DNA of 64,000 bases, taken from positions 7,217,269 through 7,281,268 of the forward strand of contig OX030955.1 in assembly GCA_943735955.1 (NCBI GenBank). Direction: 5' to 3'. Source of the stretch: Piscicola geometra (Eukaryota > Annelida > Clitellata > Hirudinida > Piscicolidae). Position numbers and translations under genes: made by a program. The notes beneath the pieces are model-generated. The model did no database searches and was not told where the DNA came from. It saw nothing but the letters and a program-made list of their open reading frames with translations. Below, piece by piece: positions 53,809-64,000 of the stretch; within the stretch, counting starts at the first letter, position 1; every line of letters starts with the position of its first letter.

Positions 53809-54081
53809 GTGAGTCCACGTTTTTCTCGAGACCTGGTCAACAAACTACTGTCTGTAATTTTAACTACTACTCTAAAAAATGTATAAGTTAAATGTTTGGA
53901 TAATAAAATAATCACATAAACTCCAGGGCACCACTACCAGTGAATAGCTTCGCCCACATGTTAAATATATATATTAATTTTAATTATTATAAAAGTACCT
54001 TTGATGAAAATTTCATTGTTATGCACACAAAAATAGGAAAAGTTTTTAGAATTCACAAATGCAAACTAGTAGTTCGCTGAC

Positions 54082-54600
54082 CAGGCTCTTAATACATGAA
54101 GATAGAACGTAACTTTATTCATTTGAAAAATCGATTAATTTGTTCAAGCATGAGCAATTAGCGAGTAATAAATAGCAAGATAGCCAACGTTTTTACGAAA
54201 AAATTAATGTAAGGTACTTGACCTAAATCGGTAGCTTTCAAAACATTCAAGAGTTTCAGGCGTGAGGGAGACAAATATGAGCAATAAAACCAATGACGAA
54301 TAAACCAAAAATTGGATATTCTCAAAAATAAGTTTTTAGCAGCCACAGCTTGGATGAGCATACTTACATAATATGTGAAAAAATTTCAAAAAATGAAGAT
54401 TGAGAAATGAAAGGTTTCGAAAAAAATAGATTTAAGACAAAGCAAAATACCACATAAGAAAAATTCAACAATAGATTTTTTTCAGGCCAGAGAGAGGCTT
54501 ATGAGTATTATCTTAGAATATATCATTAAATTTTTAGAGAGGAAAATTAAAAACGTTTGAATAGACAAAAGCAGCAAAAACATAGAGAATATTTGAATTA
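54082..54600. repeat. ~0.5-kb duplicated block, copy 1
   Basis: Begins caggctcttaatacatgaag and contains catgagcaattagcgagtaa and ggtacttgacctaaatcggt. The same sequence, with about 5-10 percent visible changes, recurs at 58372-58890. Non-coding in all frames. Confidence 0.88.
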
Positions 54601-55384
54601 GCTGTTGGCTTTGGTTAGCGGCTGCCATTTTGGCAGCCGCTCAAATAAATTTGTGGAATAAACGGTTTTGGGTATAATATATTAAAATTTTAGAATCTAA
54701 AGTCTAAATAAAAATTAAATTTAATTAATTAGAATGTTTTTAGTTCAAATGTTGGTTGTTTTGAATCTGTCGAGAATGGCCGCAGCAGACCAAGATGGCC
54801 GCAGAGAATCAAAGCGCTCAAGGAGAAAGGATAAAGGAGAAAGCTTTCCATAGCAGCAGCAGTACCAGCGTTGGCAAAGACTTCTCCTTCACCCTCTTTC
54901 GCAGCCTCGGCACCAGTGGCAAGACAGAAAATTGAGAAGAATGATGATTGTGTTTTGAGGATGATGTGGTAATGATTGTGCTGTGGTATGAGTGTTGGTA
55001 TTGTGGTGATGAAAGAATTTTTTATTTATGGTGATAGTGATTTTTTGGCGGTGATTGTCATGGTGGGGTGGGTGAGGTTGGATTATTGAGGTTGATCGTG
55101 TGTTTATATATATATTTTAATTTATATATATACATATATTGGTAATGGTCTAAAAACCGTTTTATTTAACAAATTTATTTGAAGAGCGCCTTTGTTCACT
55201 TAGTAAAGGGCGCTATACAAATCATTAGTGATTGATTAGTGATTGATAAAGAGTTGAACCTAAAAAGAATTCTTGGTTTGAAGCCTTCATGCTCGAATAT
55301 AATTCTAAAGAATATTGCTTACTCAAAGAATAGACCACCAATATTTCACAAACATTTCAAAGCAAGCAATACAAAACAACACAG

Positions 55385-55563
55385 ATAATTCTACTGATCC
55401 AATGGCTGTCACTACTTCGGCAATAGTTCCCGTTTCATCAAAGGCTGCTTTAATCACAGGTTTTTCGATTTTGTTATTGCAATCTTTTTTACAGTGCTGC
55501 TTTGATAATCTGATTCGATCCGTTTACAATTCTAATGACCAAAGCAAACTATTGACTTCTTAG
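55385..55563 (+). CDS. Candidate last exon A of the lectin-like gene
   Basis: Acceptor CAACACAG, phase 1 in. Reads Ser/Thr-rich (D)NSTDPMAVTTSAIVPVSSK then AALITGFSILLLQSFLQCC and runs on to a stop at 55561-55563. Compared with units B and E, one base is missing in the hydrophobic part, which extends the frame by about 20 residues. The hydrophobic C terminus after a small-residue site suggests a GPI-anchor or membrane signal. Confidence 0.45.
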
Positions 55564-57011
55564 GGTAAGCAGTGAATCATGTTAAAAGAAGCAACGATAG
55601 AATATTTCAGCTTATTAAAACACAATTAAATAGTTGATTTGTTCGGTACGGTCAAAGGTGGAAGAAGTTTATGTAAAAGTTCTGCTTCTTTTTTCTCGGT
55701 TTTCCAGCTGTATTAATGGGCTTGTCCACTTCCAAATGCCTATTGTCATGATATTCACATATTTTCAGTTGTACATCACCTATTTCTAGCCCATTAATTT
55801 TTATTAAAAGAAAGTATCTCAGAGTTTCTTAAAAATCTGTTACACTCATTGGAGTGCTGCCGATTCATCGCTAGAATAATGAGCAGTATGCTCAGTTATT
55901 TATAATAGTTTTCCACCAGTGTAGAACATGGTCCTTGTGAGAAAACAACGCAAAACACTTGAAGACAAGCGCAAAATGAAATAGTATAATTTTTTTATCT
56001 GCGTTTTTAAGAAAACTTACTATGGGAAACTTTTCTTTTAAAACCCTAATTTTAACTAAAAGTTATTTTATAAAAAAAGTCGAATTATGAAATAATTTCA
56101 TTAATTTATCCTAAAATACAAATATGGGAATATGCTGAGAGGGATCAGGGGTGTCTAAACCCAACCCCCAATATAATTTTCAAATTCTTCAAAGGGGTTT
56201 AACAATATGGGAGTTTGACATTTCTCTCCTTTCTCCATTTTTACTTTGTATCGAGTCCAACCCTCATTCTGAACCATTCCATTTACCCACGGAAAACTTG
56301 AAAGGATTAAGGTTATGGCGCAGTACCAACAGAGTTCGTGGTTGAATGCTTGGTGTAGGAGAAGAGATCTGTTTTTATGAGTCTTTGAGTATCGTGTTGT
56401 TTGTTTGAAATGTCTCCGGTCAGAGTTCATTTATTTATGTGTTTATCTTATACCAACGTTGTAGTTTCTCTGGACTGGTTTTATATTATATTTTAGCGAC
56501 GCGTTTCGCCTTTATAGCCTTTCTCGGGTTGATAAAATGATAGAATAAGCAAAAAGACTTATTCTGGGTCTCGTGTGGCTTATATAGAATCTGTGTAATA
56601 ATTAGTTTATTTCATGCCATTTTTATCTTTATCAATGTATATTTGAACTACTGTAAAACACCATTTATGAGGCTCACGTTTTTGTCTCTTATTTTTGCTT
56701 TCAAAAGTTTTCAAATAACGTAAATGGAAAAAAATTGCTATGGTAAATTGATGGATACGTCCGATTCGCCTAGCTAATTTTCGTTTTTCTATATCTTTTT
56801 TCTCTCTTTGTGGCATTGAAAAAACAGATGCGTCTTATACATGGTGTTTTACGGTAATGGAGGTCATCAAGAATTGAACCTGGAAAGAATTCTTGGTTTG
56901 ACGCCTTCATGCTTAAATAGAGTTATAAACAATAATGCTTACTCAAGAATATAAGAATAGACCACCAATATCTCGCAAACATTTTAAAGCAAGCAATACA
57001 AAACAACACAG

Positions 57012-57139
57012 AAAACTCTAGGACTGTCACTACCACAAGGAATGAGATTACTGAAAGAGTTACCGTTAAATCAAGGGCTGCTTCAATCACAGGATTATGG
57101 ATTTTGTCTATTGCAATCCTTTGTTTGATGCTGCTTTAA
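57012..57139 (+). CDS. Candidate last exon B of the lectin-like gene
   Basis: Same CAACACAG acceptor and phase 1. Encodes ENSRTVTTTRNEITERVTV, KSRAASITGLWILSIAILC, LMLL-stop. The Ser/Thr/charged stalk, small residues (RAAS) and terminal hydrophobic run with an immediate stop fit a GPI-attachment signal. Its frame is intact and it is the strongest candidate together with E. It is preceded by the same ~100-bp leader (agaatagaccaccaatat, aagcaagcaatacaaaacaa) as A, C and D. Confidence 0.5.
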
Positions 57140-57647
57140 TAATCTGATTTGACCAGTTTACAATTATTTACACGTATTTATTTATTTTAAAATATTTTTA
57201 TTTCTTTCTTTTTGCCATTAAAAAAACAAGTGCGCTTTATACATGGTGTTTTACGGTCATTGAGTTAAAAGATTATGTAATCTTTGAAAATCAGTATTTG
57301 AAAATGTTTTTAACGCTTTTTATTTAGTAACAACTTTGCACAGTCTTTTTGTAAACTATTGGACATCACTTTTTTGGCGTTATAATCTAAAAATGCGAAC
57401 CTTTAAAGATTGTGTTACAAAAACTTTAAAACCCGGTTTCACATTCATGCAGCAATGCTTTGTTGAATAAAAATGGTTAAATTCTATGTACGGATTTTTA
57501 GATGGCACAATACAATTGTGAAATCTTTAGTTCAATTAACTAGCTTTTTTATTTAAAGTAATTCTTTCTCTTTAATTTCTAAATTAGGGGTGCTTTTTAT
57601 AGAAGGTGTTTTACCATGTAGAAAAACAACCCACTGGACACCTTTTT

Positions 57648-57884
57648 TTACTCAAGGCAGAGAAGAAACTTATTGAATCGATTCCAGGGTTTTCTGAGCT
57701 CGGGAGTCACCAGCTGAAGACAACCTTCAAGTGCATGTCCAATTACACAAGAATTTTTCTGTAGACGTTTATGTCCACTATAAAACCATTTAAAAATCTG
57801 CTCTATCTTCATATCCGCTTCAACCAATTGCAGAACTCTATTCATGGCACTGCTGAAGCCCAGTGCAGTGTGGGCGGCACACAT
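57648..57884 (-). pseudogene. Possible hAT/ZMYM-type transposase fragment
   Basis: Open 78-codon frame with CAAHTALGFSSAMNRVLQLV, IEQIFKWFYSGHKRLQKNS and ELRKPWNRFNKFL. The C(A/S).H...L......I..F..S..R pattern resembles the middle of hAT-like transposases, but the match is weak and isolated. Confidence 0.25.
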
Positions 57885-58280
57885 ATTTTTTTAGTATTTA
57901 TAATATAATATTATATTAATTAATCTTAGTATTGTTAAATTTAAGTAAATTAAATTATCTAATTATTTCTTTTTACTTGAAAATGCTGACGCTTAAAGCT
58001 AAAACTTGGATTTAGTTTTTTGGGTGTGGAGGGAAGGGCTTTCATAATAAGTACCAATTTCCAATGTTAAATATTCATGGATGAGCCATATTCCAAGTGG
58101 ACCTAATGAATTTCCACATTTTCGAATTTTTCTCAGTTTATGCCCTCCCCCCTATCTTATAGAAATTCGTGCTTTGAAGCCTTCATGTTCGAATATAATT
58201 CTAAAAAATAATGTTTACTCAAAGAATAGACCACCAATATTTCACAAACATTTCAAAGCAAGCAATACAAAACAACACAG

Positions 58281-58396
58281 ATAATTCCACTGATCCAATG
58301 GCTGTCACTACTTCGGCAAAAGTTCCCGTTTCATCAAAGGCTGCTTCAATCAGAGGTTTTTTAATTTTGTTCAGGGCTCTTAATACATCAAGATAG
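58281..58396 (+). pseudogene. Terminal-exon unit C, truncated
   Basis: Starts as A (acceptor CAACACAG, phase 1; DNSTDPMAVTTSAKVPVSS). It breaks off in the hydrophobic part (RGFLILF), where the duplicated block of 54082-54600 is joined (from 58372). The frame then ends RALNTSR-stop. Probably a non-functional recombinant copy. Confidence 0.45.
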
Positions 58397-58890
58397 AACG
58401 TAACTTTATTCATTTGAAAAATCGATTAATTTATTCAAGCATGAGCAATTAGCGAGTAATAAATAGCAAGATAACCAACGTTTTTACGAAAAAAGTAATG
58501 TAAGGTACTTGACCTAAATCGGTTGCTTTCAAAACATTCAAGAGTTTCAGGCGTGCTGAGACAAATATGAGCAATAAAACCAATGTCGAATAAACTCAAA
58601 ATTGAATATTCTTAAAACTAAGTTTTTAGCAGCCACAGCTTGGATAAGCACACCTACATAATATGTGAAAAAAATTCTAAAAATGAAGATTGAGCGATAA
58701 AAGGGTTCGAAAAAATTGGTTTAAGACAAAGCAAAATACCACATAAGGAAAATTCTAGAATAGATTTTTCTAAGACCAGATAGAGGCTTATGAGTATTAT
58801 CTTAGAATATATCATTACATTTTTAGAGGGAAAATTTAAAAGCGTTTGAACGGACAAAAGCAGCAAAAACATAGAGAACCTTTGAAGTAA
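58372..58890. repeat. ~0.5-kb duplicated block, copy 2
   Basis: Second copy of 54082-54600, fused to unit C. Its far end runs into the leader of unit D. Confidence 0.88.
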
Positions 58891-59028
58891 TAAAGAATTG
58901 AACTTAGAAAGAATTCGTGGTTTGAAGCCTTCATGCGCGAATATAATTCTAAAGAATAATGCTTACTCAAAGAATAGACCACAAATATTTTACAAACATT
59001 TCAAAGCAAGCAATACAAAACAACACAG

Positions 59029-59132
59029 ATAATTCTACTGATCCAATGGCTGCCACTACTTCTGCAATAGTTCCCGTTTCATCAAAGGCTGCTTCAGGTT
59101 TTTGGATTTTGTTATTGCAATCTTTTATTTGA
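59029..59132 (+). pseudogene. Terminal-exon unit D
   Basis: Same acceptor, phase and stalk (DNSTDPMAATTSAIVPVSS). A 6-nt deletion removes the I-T pair before GFWILLLQSFI-stop. The shorter hydrophobic end may still be a membrane or GPI signal;  coding status uncertain. Confidence 0.4.
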
Positions 59133-60174
59133 AGCTGATTTAATAATCTAATTTGATCAATTTACATTTCTAATAACCAAAGCAAACTAATGACTATGTT
59201 AGGCTAAAAATTGAACATTTTCTACTGGGGGATTGAAAGTAAATGTGGGATCACTTGAAACACATTTTTGAACTTATTCATCAACCCATTTGTTTTAATT
59301 TTATAGTTTTATAAAACTGCTAGTATATTTAACAAATAATTTTGTTCGATTTATATCAAAAGACTACAAAGATTTTGGTGAATATAATTTCAACAAATCT
59401 TTTAACGCAATTTAGTTTAATCCATTTATAAAAATTTTAAGAGTAATTTATTTATCACTGTTTTAACGGAAAAAACAAAATCATTGATGCGATTTTTAAA
59501 AAGTATTTGCAGCAGTGTATGATATAAAAACAAGATATAGTAGAATATATTGTAAAATCACAATATAAATTATATTATAATAGCTAAAAAAAACGCTTAC
59601 TATCTTTAAGTCAGTCACGTTACACAGATATCTTCAAAAAATCAATTGTTTTAAATGTGAATATCGGCAAAAAGGTGACATTTAAAGGGTGAATAATAAT
59701 ATGTTTGCTTAACCTCTTCAGACCCACACAAATTCTCAAGGGATATTTGAATATTATAAACGTATTTCTTATTAATAGGTATCTAAATAGACTACCAAAC
59801 AAATTTCAGCTCGTTTTCATAGTATTGCATACATTAAAATAACGAGCAAAAAGACTTCTCCTGGGTCTCGTGTGGTTTATAAAGAGTTGCTGGGTCTGGT
59901 ATAATAGATATTGCAAATCTTCTACGTGTGTGTTGTCAATATATGTTCAGAAAATTTTGAATAGTATGTAAGCCTTAAATACTATTTCAAAGATTGTGTG
60001 GGGTGGGGACCTTTTTTGATAATTAATTAAGAATTAAACTTATTGTCATTGTTTGTGAGCAAGCAATCATTTATATATGACACAGAAAATTAATTAATTG
60101 ACTAAAAGTAAAAATTTGTTCAAGTTTATCTAATGCCATTCTCATCTTTATCAATTTATTACAAAACAACACAG

Positions 60175-60311
60175 AGAGTTCTGCTGCTGCTACGACTGTC
60201 ACTACCACAAGGAATGAGATTACTGAAAGAGTTACCGTAAAATCAAGGGCTGCTTCAATCACAGGATTATGGATTTTTTTTATTGCAATCCTTTGTTCGG
60301 TGCTGCTTTAA
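60175..60311 (+). CDS. Candidate last exon E of the lectin-like gene
   Basis: Acceptor CAACACAG, phase 1. ESSAAATTVTTTRNEITERV then KSRAASITGLWIFFIAILCS and VLL-stop. Intact GPI-signal-like tail, closest to unit B, but its upstream leader differs from A-D apart from the last ~20 bp. Confidence 0.5.
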
Positions 60312-60761
60312 CAATCTGATTTGATCGGTTTACATTCATTTAAATTTCTTTATTTTTTGAGAAAACATGTTTATTTCAATTTCTTTTTTCCATAATTGCT
60401 GGAGGCGGTTCCGATAAATTTTTAACTTAACCAGTCTTTGGAACAATTAATTGAATAAAAAATAAACAGATGTCAATATTTATTGATTCTTGTGCTCTTT
60501 TTTCCGGTTACCTTAAAAGAAAAAAAGAAAGAATGGCTTGAAGATTTATGCCGCAATGCAAATTAAAGCCAGGGAGACTGAATTGCAACATCATTTTGAA
60601 GACGGACCAATAAATGCATTATGTCGGTCTCCTATTATTCTAAATGAAATAGTGAATCTTTGTTGCGGAGAGAAAATAAATGTTTTTAGACTGCGTCTAA
60701 ACTCATTTTTTATATGAGTACATAATTGTTTTTTATTAATTAATTTCTCATCTTTTTCTTG

Positions 60762-60802
60762 AAGACTATTTTTCCTAAAGACTTTTTCCTAAAGACTTTT
60801 TA
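60762..60802. mobile_element. Fragment related to the foldback element
   Basis: ttgaagactatttttcct, then cctaaagactttttcctaaa and gactttttat. These are three units like the ttttatcctgaagact array of the foldback element in TIPIN. Confidence 0.5.
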
Positions 60803-60817
60803 TAACGACGAGTGTTA

Positions 60818-61213
60818 TTAACGTGGCGACGTTGTGGTGTTGATTATGGACTGAATTTTCTGCAGCTGCGTCATTGGCAACCCAGTAAGAATGATATTTC
60901 CATAGTCCATTCGACTGAGAACCAAAGCAGAAGCCAATGTTCTCAGTGAGTCCTTGGTCAATAACCATCTTATGGATCGTATTTGGCGTAAAGAAGCAAA
61001 GCAGGTTTGAGTCATCTTGTTGATGTGTGTCGTCCTGGTTAGGTCTTTGTCGAGATTAACTCCTAGGTTTCTGACACTTTCAGAAAGAATTATCTCGTTC
61101 TGACAAATGCGAACTGGATCTTTGGGAGTGTGAGCAGAGTTTCGACGGGATGAGAGCCAGATAACTTCAGTTTTTCTGGAGTTAAGTTTTCCTGAAAACT
61201 TTTTTCCGGTCAT
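60818..61213 (-). pseudogene. Non-LTR retrotransposon RT C-terminal fragment
   Basis: 131-codon open frame with LNSRKTEVIWLSSRRN, SVRNLGVNLDKDLTRTTHIN, CFASLRQIRSIRWLLTKDSL and LVLSRMDYGNIILTGLP. This is the conserved post-palm region of LINE reverse transcriptases (KTE, NLG, R.IR, S..DY.N; CR1/L2-like). No upstream RT core. A 5'-truncated relic. Confidence 0.75.
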
Positions 61214-61992
61214 TATTAGATCTCGTAATTTTTCAGTCTTTAGTTATTATAGCAATATTTGGCAACAAGAACCTTTTTTTTCGATTTTCAAGCGACTAAA
61301 GCTCACTTGTTTTGGCTACATCACAAGACACGATTCACTATTCAAGTGGGTGCTACAGGGCACGCTACAAGGAAGTCGACTTCTTTGATTCTCTGCAAAC
61401 GACCAATTCGGTCATAGTCGTTATGATGATGATTTGCCACAGAGTACCAAGAATTCGTGAAGGGAAAACTTAATGATTTAGAATTAATGATATATAAAAA
61501 AGCTTTGTTTAAATAAAACTAAATGTCATAATTTAAATCCAATAATATTGGAAAATAAAAACTTTTTTTCGATATTATTCTTATTATATTATATTATAAT
61601 AATTGTAGTGATGAAGTTCATACAAGCAAACGCATTCTTGGTGAATACCTGTGCGAAAATTGCAAGAATTTAAAAGTGAAAGTCGTGCCATCGTAAGGTG
61701 ATTTTAGCATTGGTTTGGACTTTTTTACCTGTTGAAATACAGTTTGCTGATTTTTTTTTCTCAAACTTGAATAGTTTCAAGTGAGTGGTCTAGTTAGTTT
61801 GATATTTAAAGTGATACTTTTATTGGTCTCTCAAGCATCATTTCAGTTTCAAGTGTCTTAATCGTTTATCTTCAATTATCGAAATGACATTCAAAATAAA
61901 AGGCTTTATTATTCTAAAATATATTTTATGAAACAATTTTTTAGGTTGTTTTAGGATTTATATAATATTTAATCATGCTTTTTAGCGGTGTT

Positions 61993-63190
61993 CTATTGAA
62001 ACAATTGTTTGTTGTTGTTGGCGTCCTTCAGTCTAGGTAGACAATGGACTTGCGCCGGAGAGAACTTTTCGCTGCTGGTTGTCGCTGCTGGTTGTCTCTG
62101 CTGGTTGTTGTTCTCTGATGGTTGTTGTTGGCTGCTGGTTGTTGTTCTCTGATGGTTGTTGGTCACTTCTGGTTGCAGGTCGCTTCTGGTTCTCTTTTCT
62201 GCGAAAACGCTTTTCACTGGCAAGCCGACGAATCCCTGCTTCCCCCGCTTCTGGTCCCATGCGCACAACTTGCCTCCATCTGCTTTTATCTTCAGCAAGC
62301 GATTCCCATGTGCTGAGATCGATCTCTGTAGATTTGAGATCGCGCTTGCAGATGTCCTTGTAGCGAAGGTATGACCTGCCAGTTGCTCTCCAACCTGAGG
62401 CAAGCTCTCGAATAACACGTCTTTGGGAAGTCAGCCATCATCTATCTGACATACATGTCTCAACCATCGGAGACGTCTTTGACGGAGAAGAGTAGTCATG
62501 CTTGAAATGGCTGTCTTAGCCAACACCTCGTTGTTTGTGACGCGGTCTCTCCATGAGATTTCGAACATGCATCGAAGACACCGCATGTGGAAAGCGCTCA
62601 ATATTTTTCCTGGTATGCGTATAGTGTCCAAGATTCACTGGCGTAAAGAAGAGTGCTCAGAACACATGCCTTGTACTCTTGGTGACAGCCTGGCAATGGT
62701 TGTCGAAGACTTGCCGATCTCCTGGTTCAGTTCAGCAACTAGTGAGAAGTCATCAGTGATTGTCGAACCAAGGTAGGTAAACAGGCTGACGACTTCCAGA
62801 GCATAGTTGTTGATAGTGAAGTCGTTCGGCGTGCTGTGCCATTACCTGTGTTTTCTTGAAGCTGATTTGTAGGCTAAACTCATCGCATGCCTTGGAAAAC
62901 CTGTCGAGCAGTTTTTGCAGTTCTGCTTCAGAGTGGGTGACCAGTGCATCATCATCCGCAAACAGCATGTTTTTTATCGTCACTTTTCGTATTTTGCTTT
63001 GAGCCAGGTTTAAAAGACTGCCGTCTGATCGGGAATGAAGATATACACCTTCTGTTGATGCTCCAAAGGCACGTTTCAGCATAACAGCGAAGAAGATGCT
63101 GAAGAGAGTGGGAGCGAGAACACAGCCTTGTTTGACGCCCCTGCGGATTTCAAAAGCACTTGATGTCGACCCATCATACTGCACAATGCT
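61993..63190 (-). pseudogene. Non-LTR retrotransposon, degenerate RT region
   Basis: Three minus-strand pieces in different frames: 63184-62753 with RRGVKQGCVLAPTLFSIFFA and FADDDALVTHSEAELQ (RT palm, FADD catalytic box); 62631-62431 with ISWRDRVTNNEVLAKT and RLRWLRHVCQIDDG; 62418-61993 with LPQVGEQLAGHTFATRTSAS. The order matches the RT-to-C-terminus layout of a LINE ORF2 broken by at least two frameshifts. The third piece contains an aacaaccatcag repeat (62080-62160). No endonuclease domain. Confidence 0.8.
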
Positions 63191-64000
63191 TTTCAGATAA
63201 ATAAGATAGTCGGATAATGAATAAAATGTTTAAATTACAATTTTTATGACATACAAAATGATTTGATCTTAGGCAACTGAGCATTCCATCTTGGGAACCC
63301 AGTTGCTCAGGATGGAATTTTTGAGTGTTCATGTTTGAGGTTAATAAACTCAAACTCGTTTATTCTTTATTTCTTATGTCAAAGTTGATATAGTTGAACA
63401 AAGAGTCAATATAATGGCTTGATAAACTTTAATTTACGTTACTGGTTATGCAATTGAGCTATGAGGCTATGTGTGAAAATCGTTCCATCTTGTTTAACCT
63501 CCCCCTATAATTTTCTTACGGTTTCCAGATTGTAATGGTTAGAACTCAAGACTCTAAATCTTACAAAACCTACTTTTCTTAAAGAAGAAAAAGTATTTAG
63601 CTACTTAATTTCAGTAGAATTATATATTGAAATTGCTTTAAATCATTTTATTTTAATAATGTTTTTTTAAATTGAATAATTTAAACATCATAAGTATTTA
63701 TTTCAAAATTTAGACTTAAATATTTAGATGTACTGGTTAGGGTTAGGGCTAAGGTAAGGGTTAGGTCTTACCCATTAGGTCTATGATTGAATCTCTATCG
63801 GTAATTATATCCAGCTTAATTTCCTGTAAATTTATATTTTTTAAATTATTCATTGTTAATTCTGAACAATAAAATATTATTTAATTAAAAATTATAAATT
63901 CTTAAAACTAATATTTATAAATCATATTTAGGAAGTATTTTACTAACCTAATAAAGATTTTTTATAGCTCAATATTTCACTGTCTTCAGTCTCTTCCTCT
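63191..64000. other. AT-rich flank with telomere-like run
   Basis: AT-rich sequence with no coding signal. It contains a short run at 63737-63770 (tggttagggttagggctaag, then taagggttagg), a few decayed ttaggg units. Confidence 0.6.

Overview
The window is nuclear DNA of an invertebrate animal. It carries split genes with animal-specific families (CCM2, TIPIN, lysosomal alpha-mannosidase, an F-box/WD40 protein, DDX3), canonical GT-AG introns, several hAT-type DNA transposons, tRNA-derived SINEs, non-LTR retrotransposon fragments and an extreme load of micro- and minisatellites. Short TTAGGG-type runs are present. The sequence alone does not fix the species; a lophotrochozoan or similar invertebrate would fit. 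No prokaryotic, rRNA or CRISPR features were seen.

Layout. 352-4986 (minus): CCM2/malcavernin (PTB part plus C-terminal harmonin-homology domain; 5' end not found). 5675-14611 (minus): TIPIN, complete from ATG to stop in seven exons of consistent phase. Its large fourth and fifth introns hold a foldback transposon, an hAT element with a nested SINE and long minisatellites. 14612-16988: intergenic, with SINE, hAT and minisatellite. 16989-30169 (minus): lysosomal alpha-mannosidase, 26 recognised exons. 30537-39864 (plus): F-box/WD40 protein, 14 exons, divergently transcribed from the mannosidase with only 367 bp between start codons. 40292-49737 (plus): DDX3-type DEAD-box RNA helicase, 16 exons giving 740 residues. 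50568-50780 (plus): small secreted-peptide-like ORF. 52939-53808 (plus): signal peptide plus a galactose-binding (discoidin/fucolectin-like) domain. Five related exon-like units downstream, at 55385-60311, could each supply a C-terminal tail. 60800-63200: two degenerate LINE reverse-transcriptase fragments (minus).

The exon models were built by eye from protein similarity, splice sites and phase continuity. For DDX3, the F-box/WD40 gene and TIPIN the summed exons give an intact reading frame. The five housekeeping-type genes do not form one pathway: replication-fork protection (TIPIN), glycoprotein catabolism (mannosidase), ubiquitination (F-box/WD40), RNA metabolism (DDX3) and cell-junction signalling (CCM2).

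The most interesting features are: the array of interchangeable GPI-signal-like last exons downstream of the lectin-like gene; tandem repeats lying flush against, or carrying copies of, splice sites; a ~326-codon Asn/Asp-rich exon between F-box and WD40 domains; and a foldback element whose target-site duplication copies a TIPIN splice donor.
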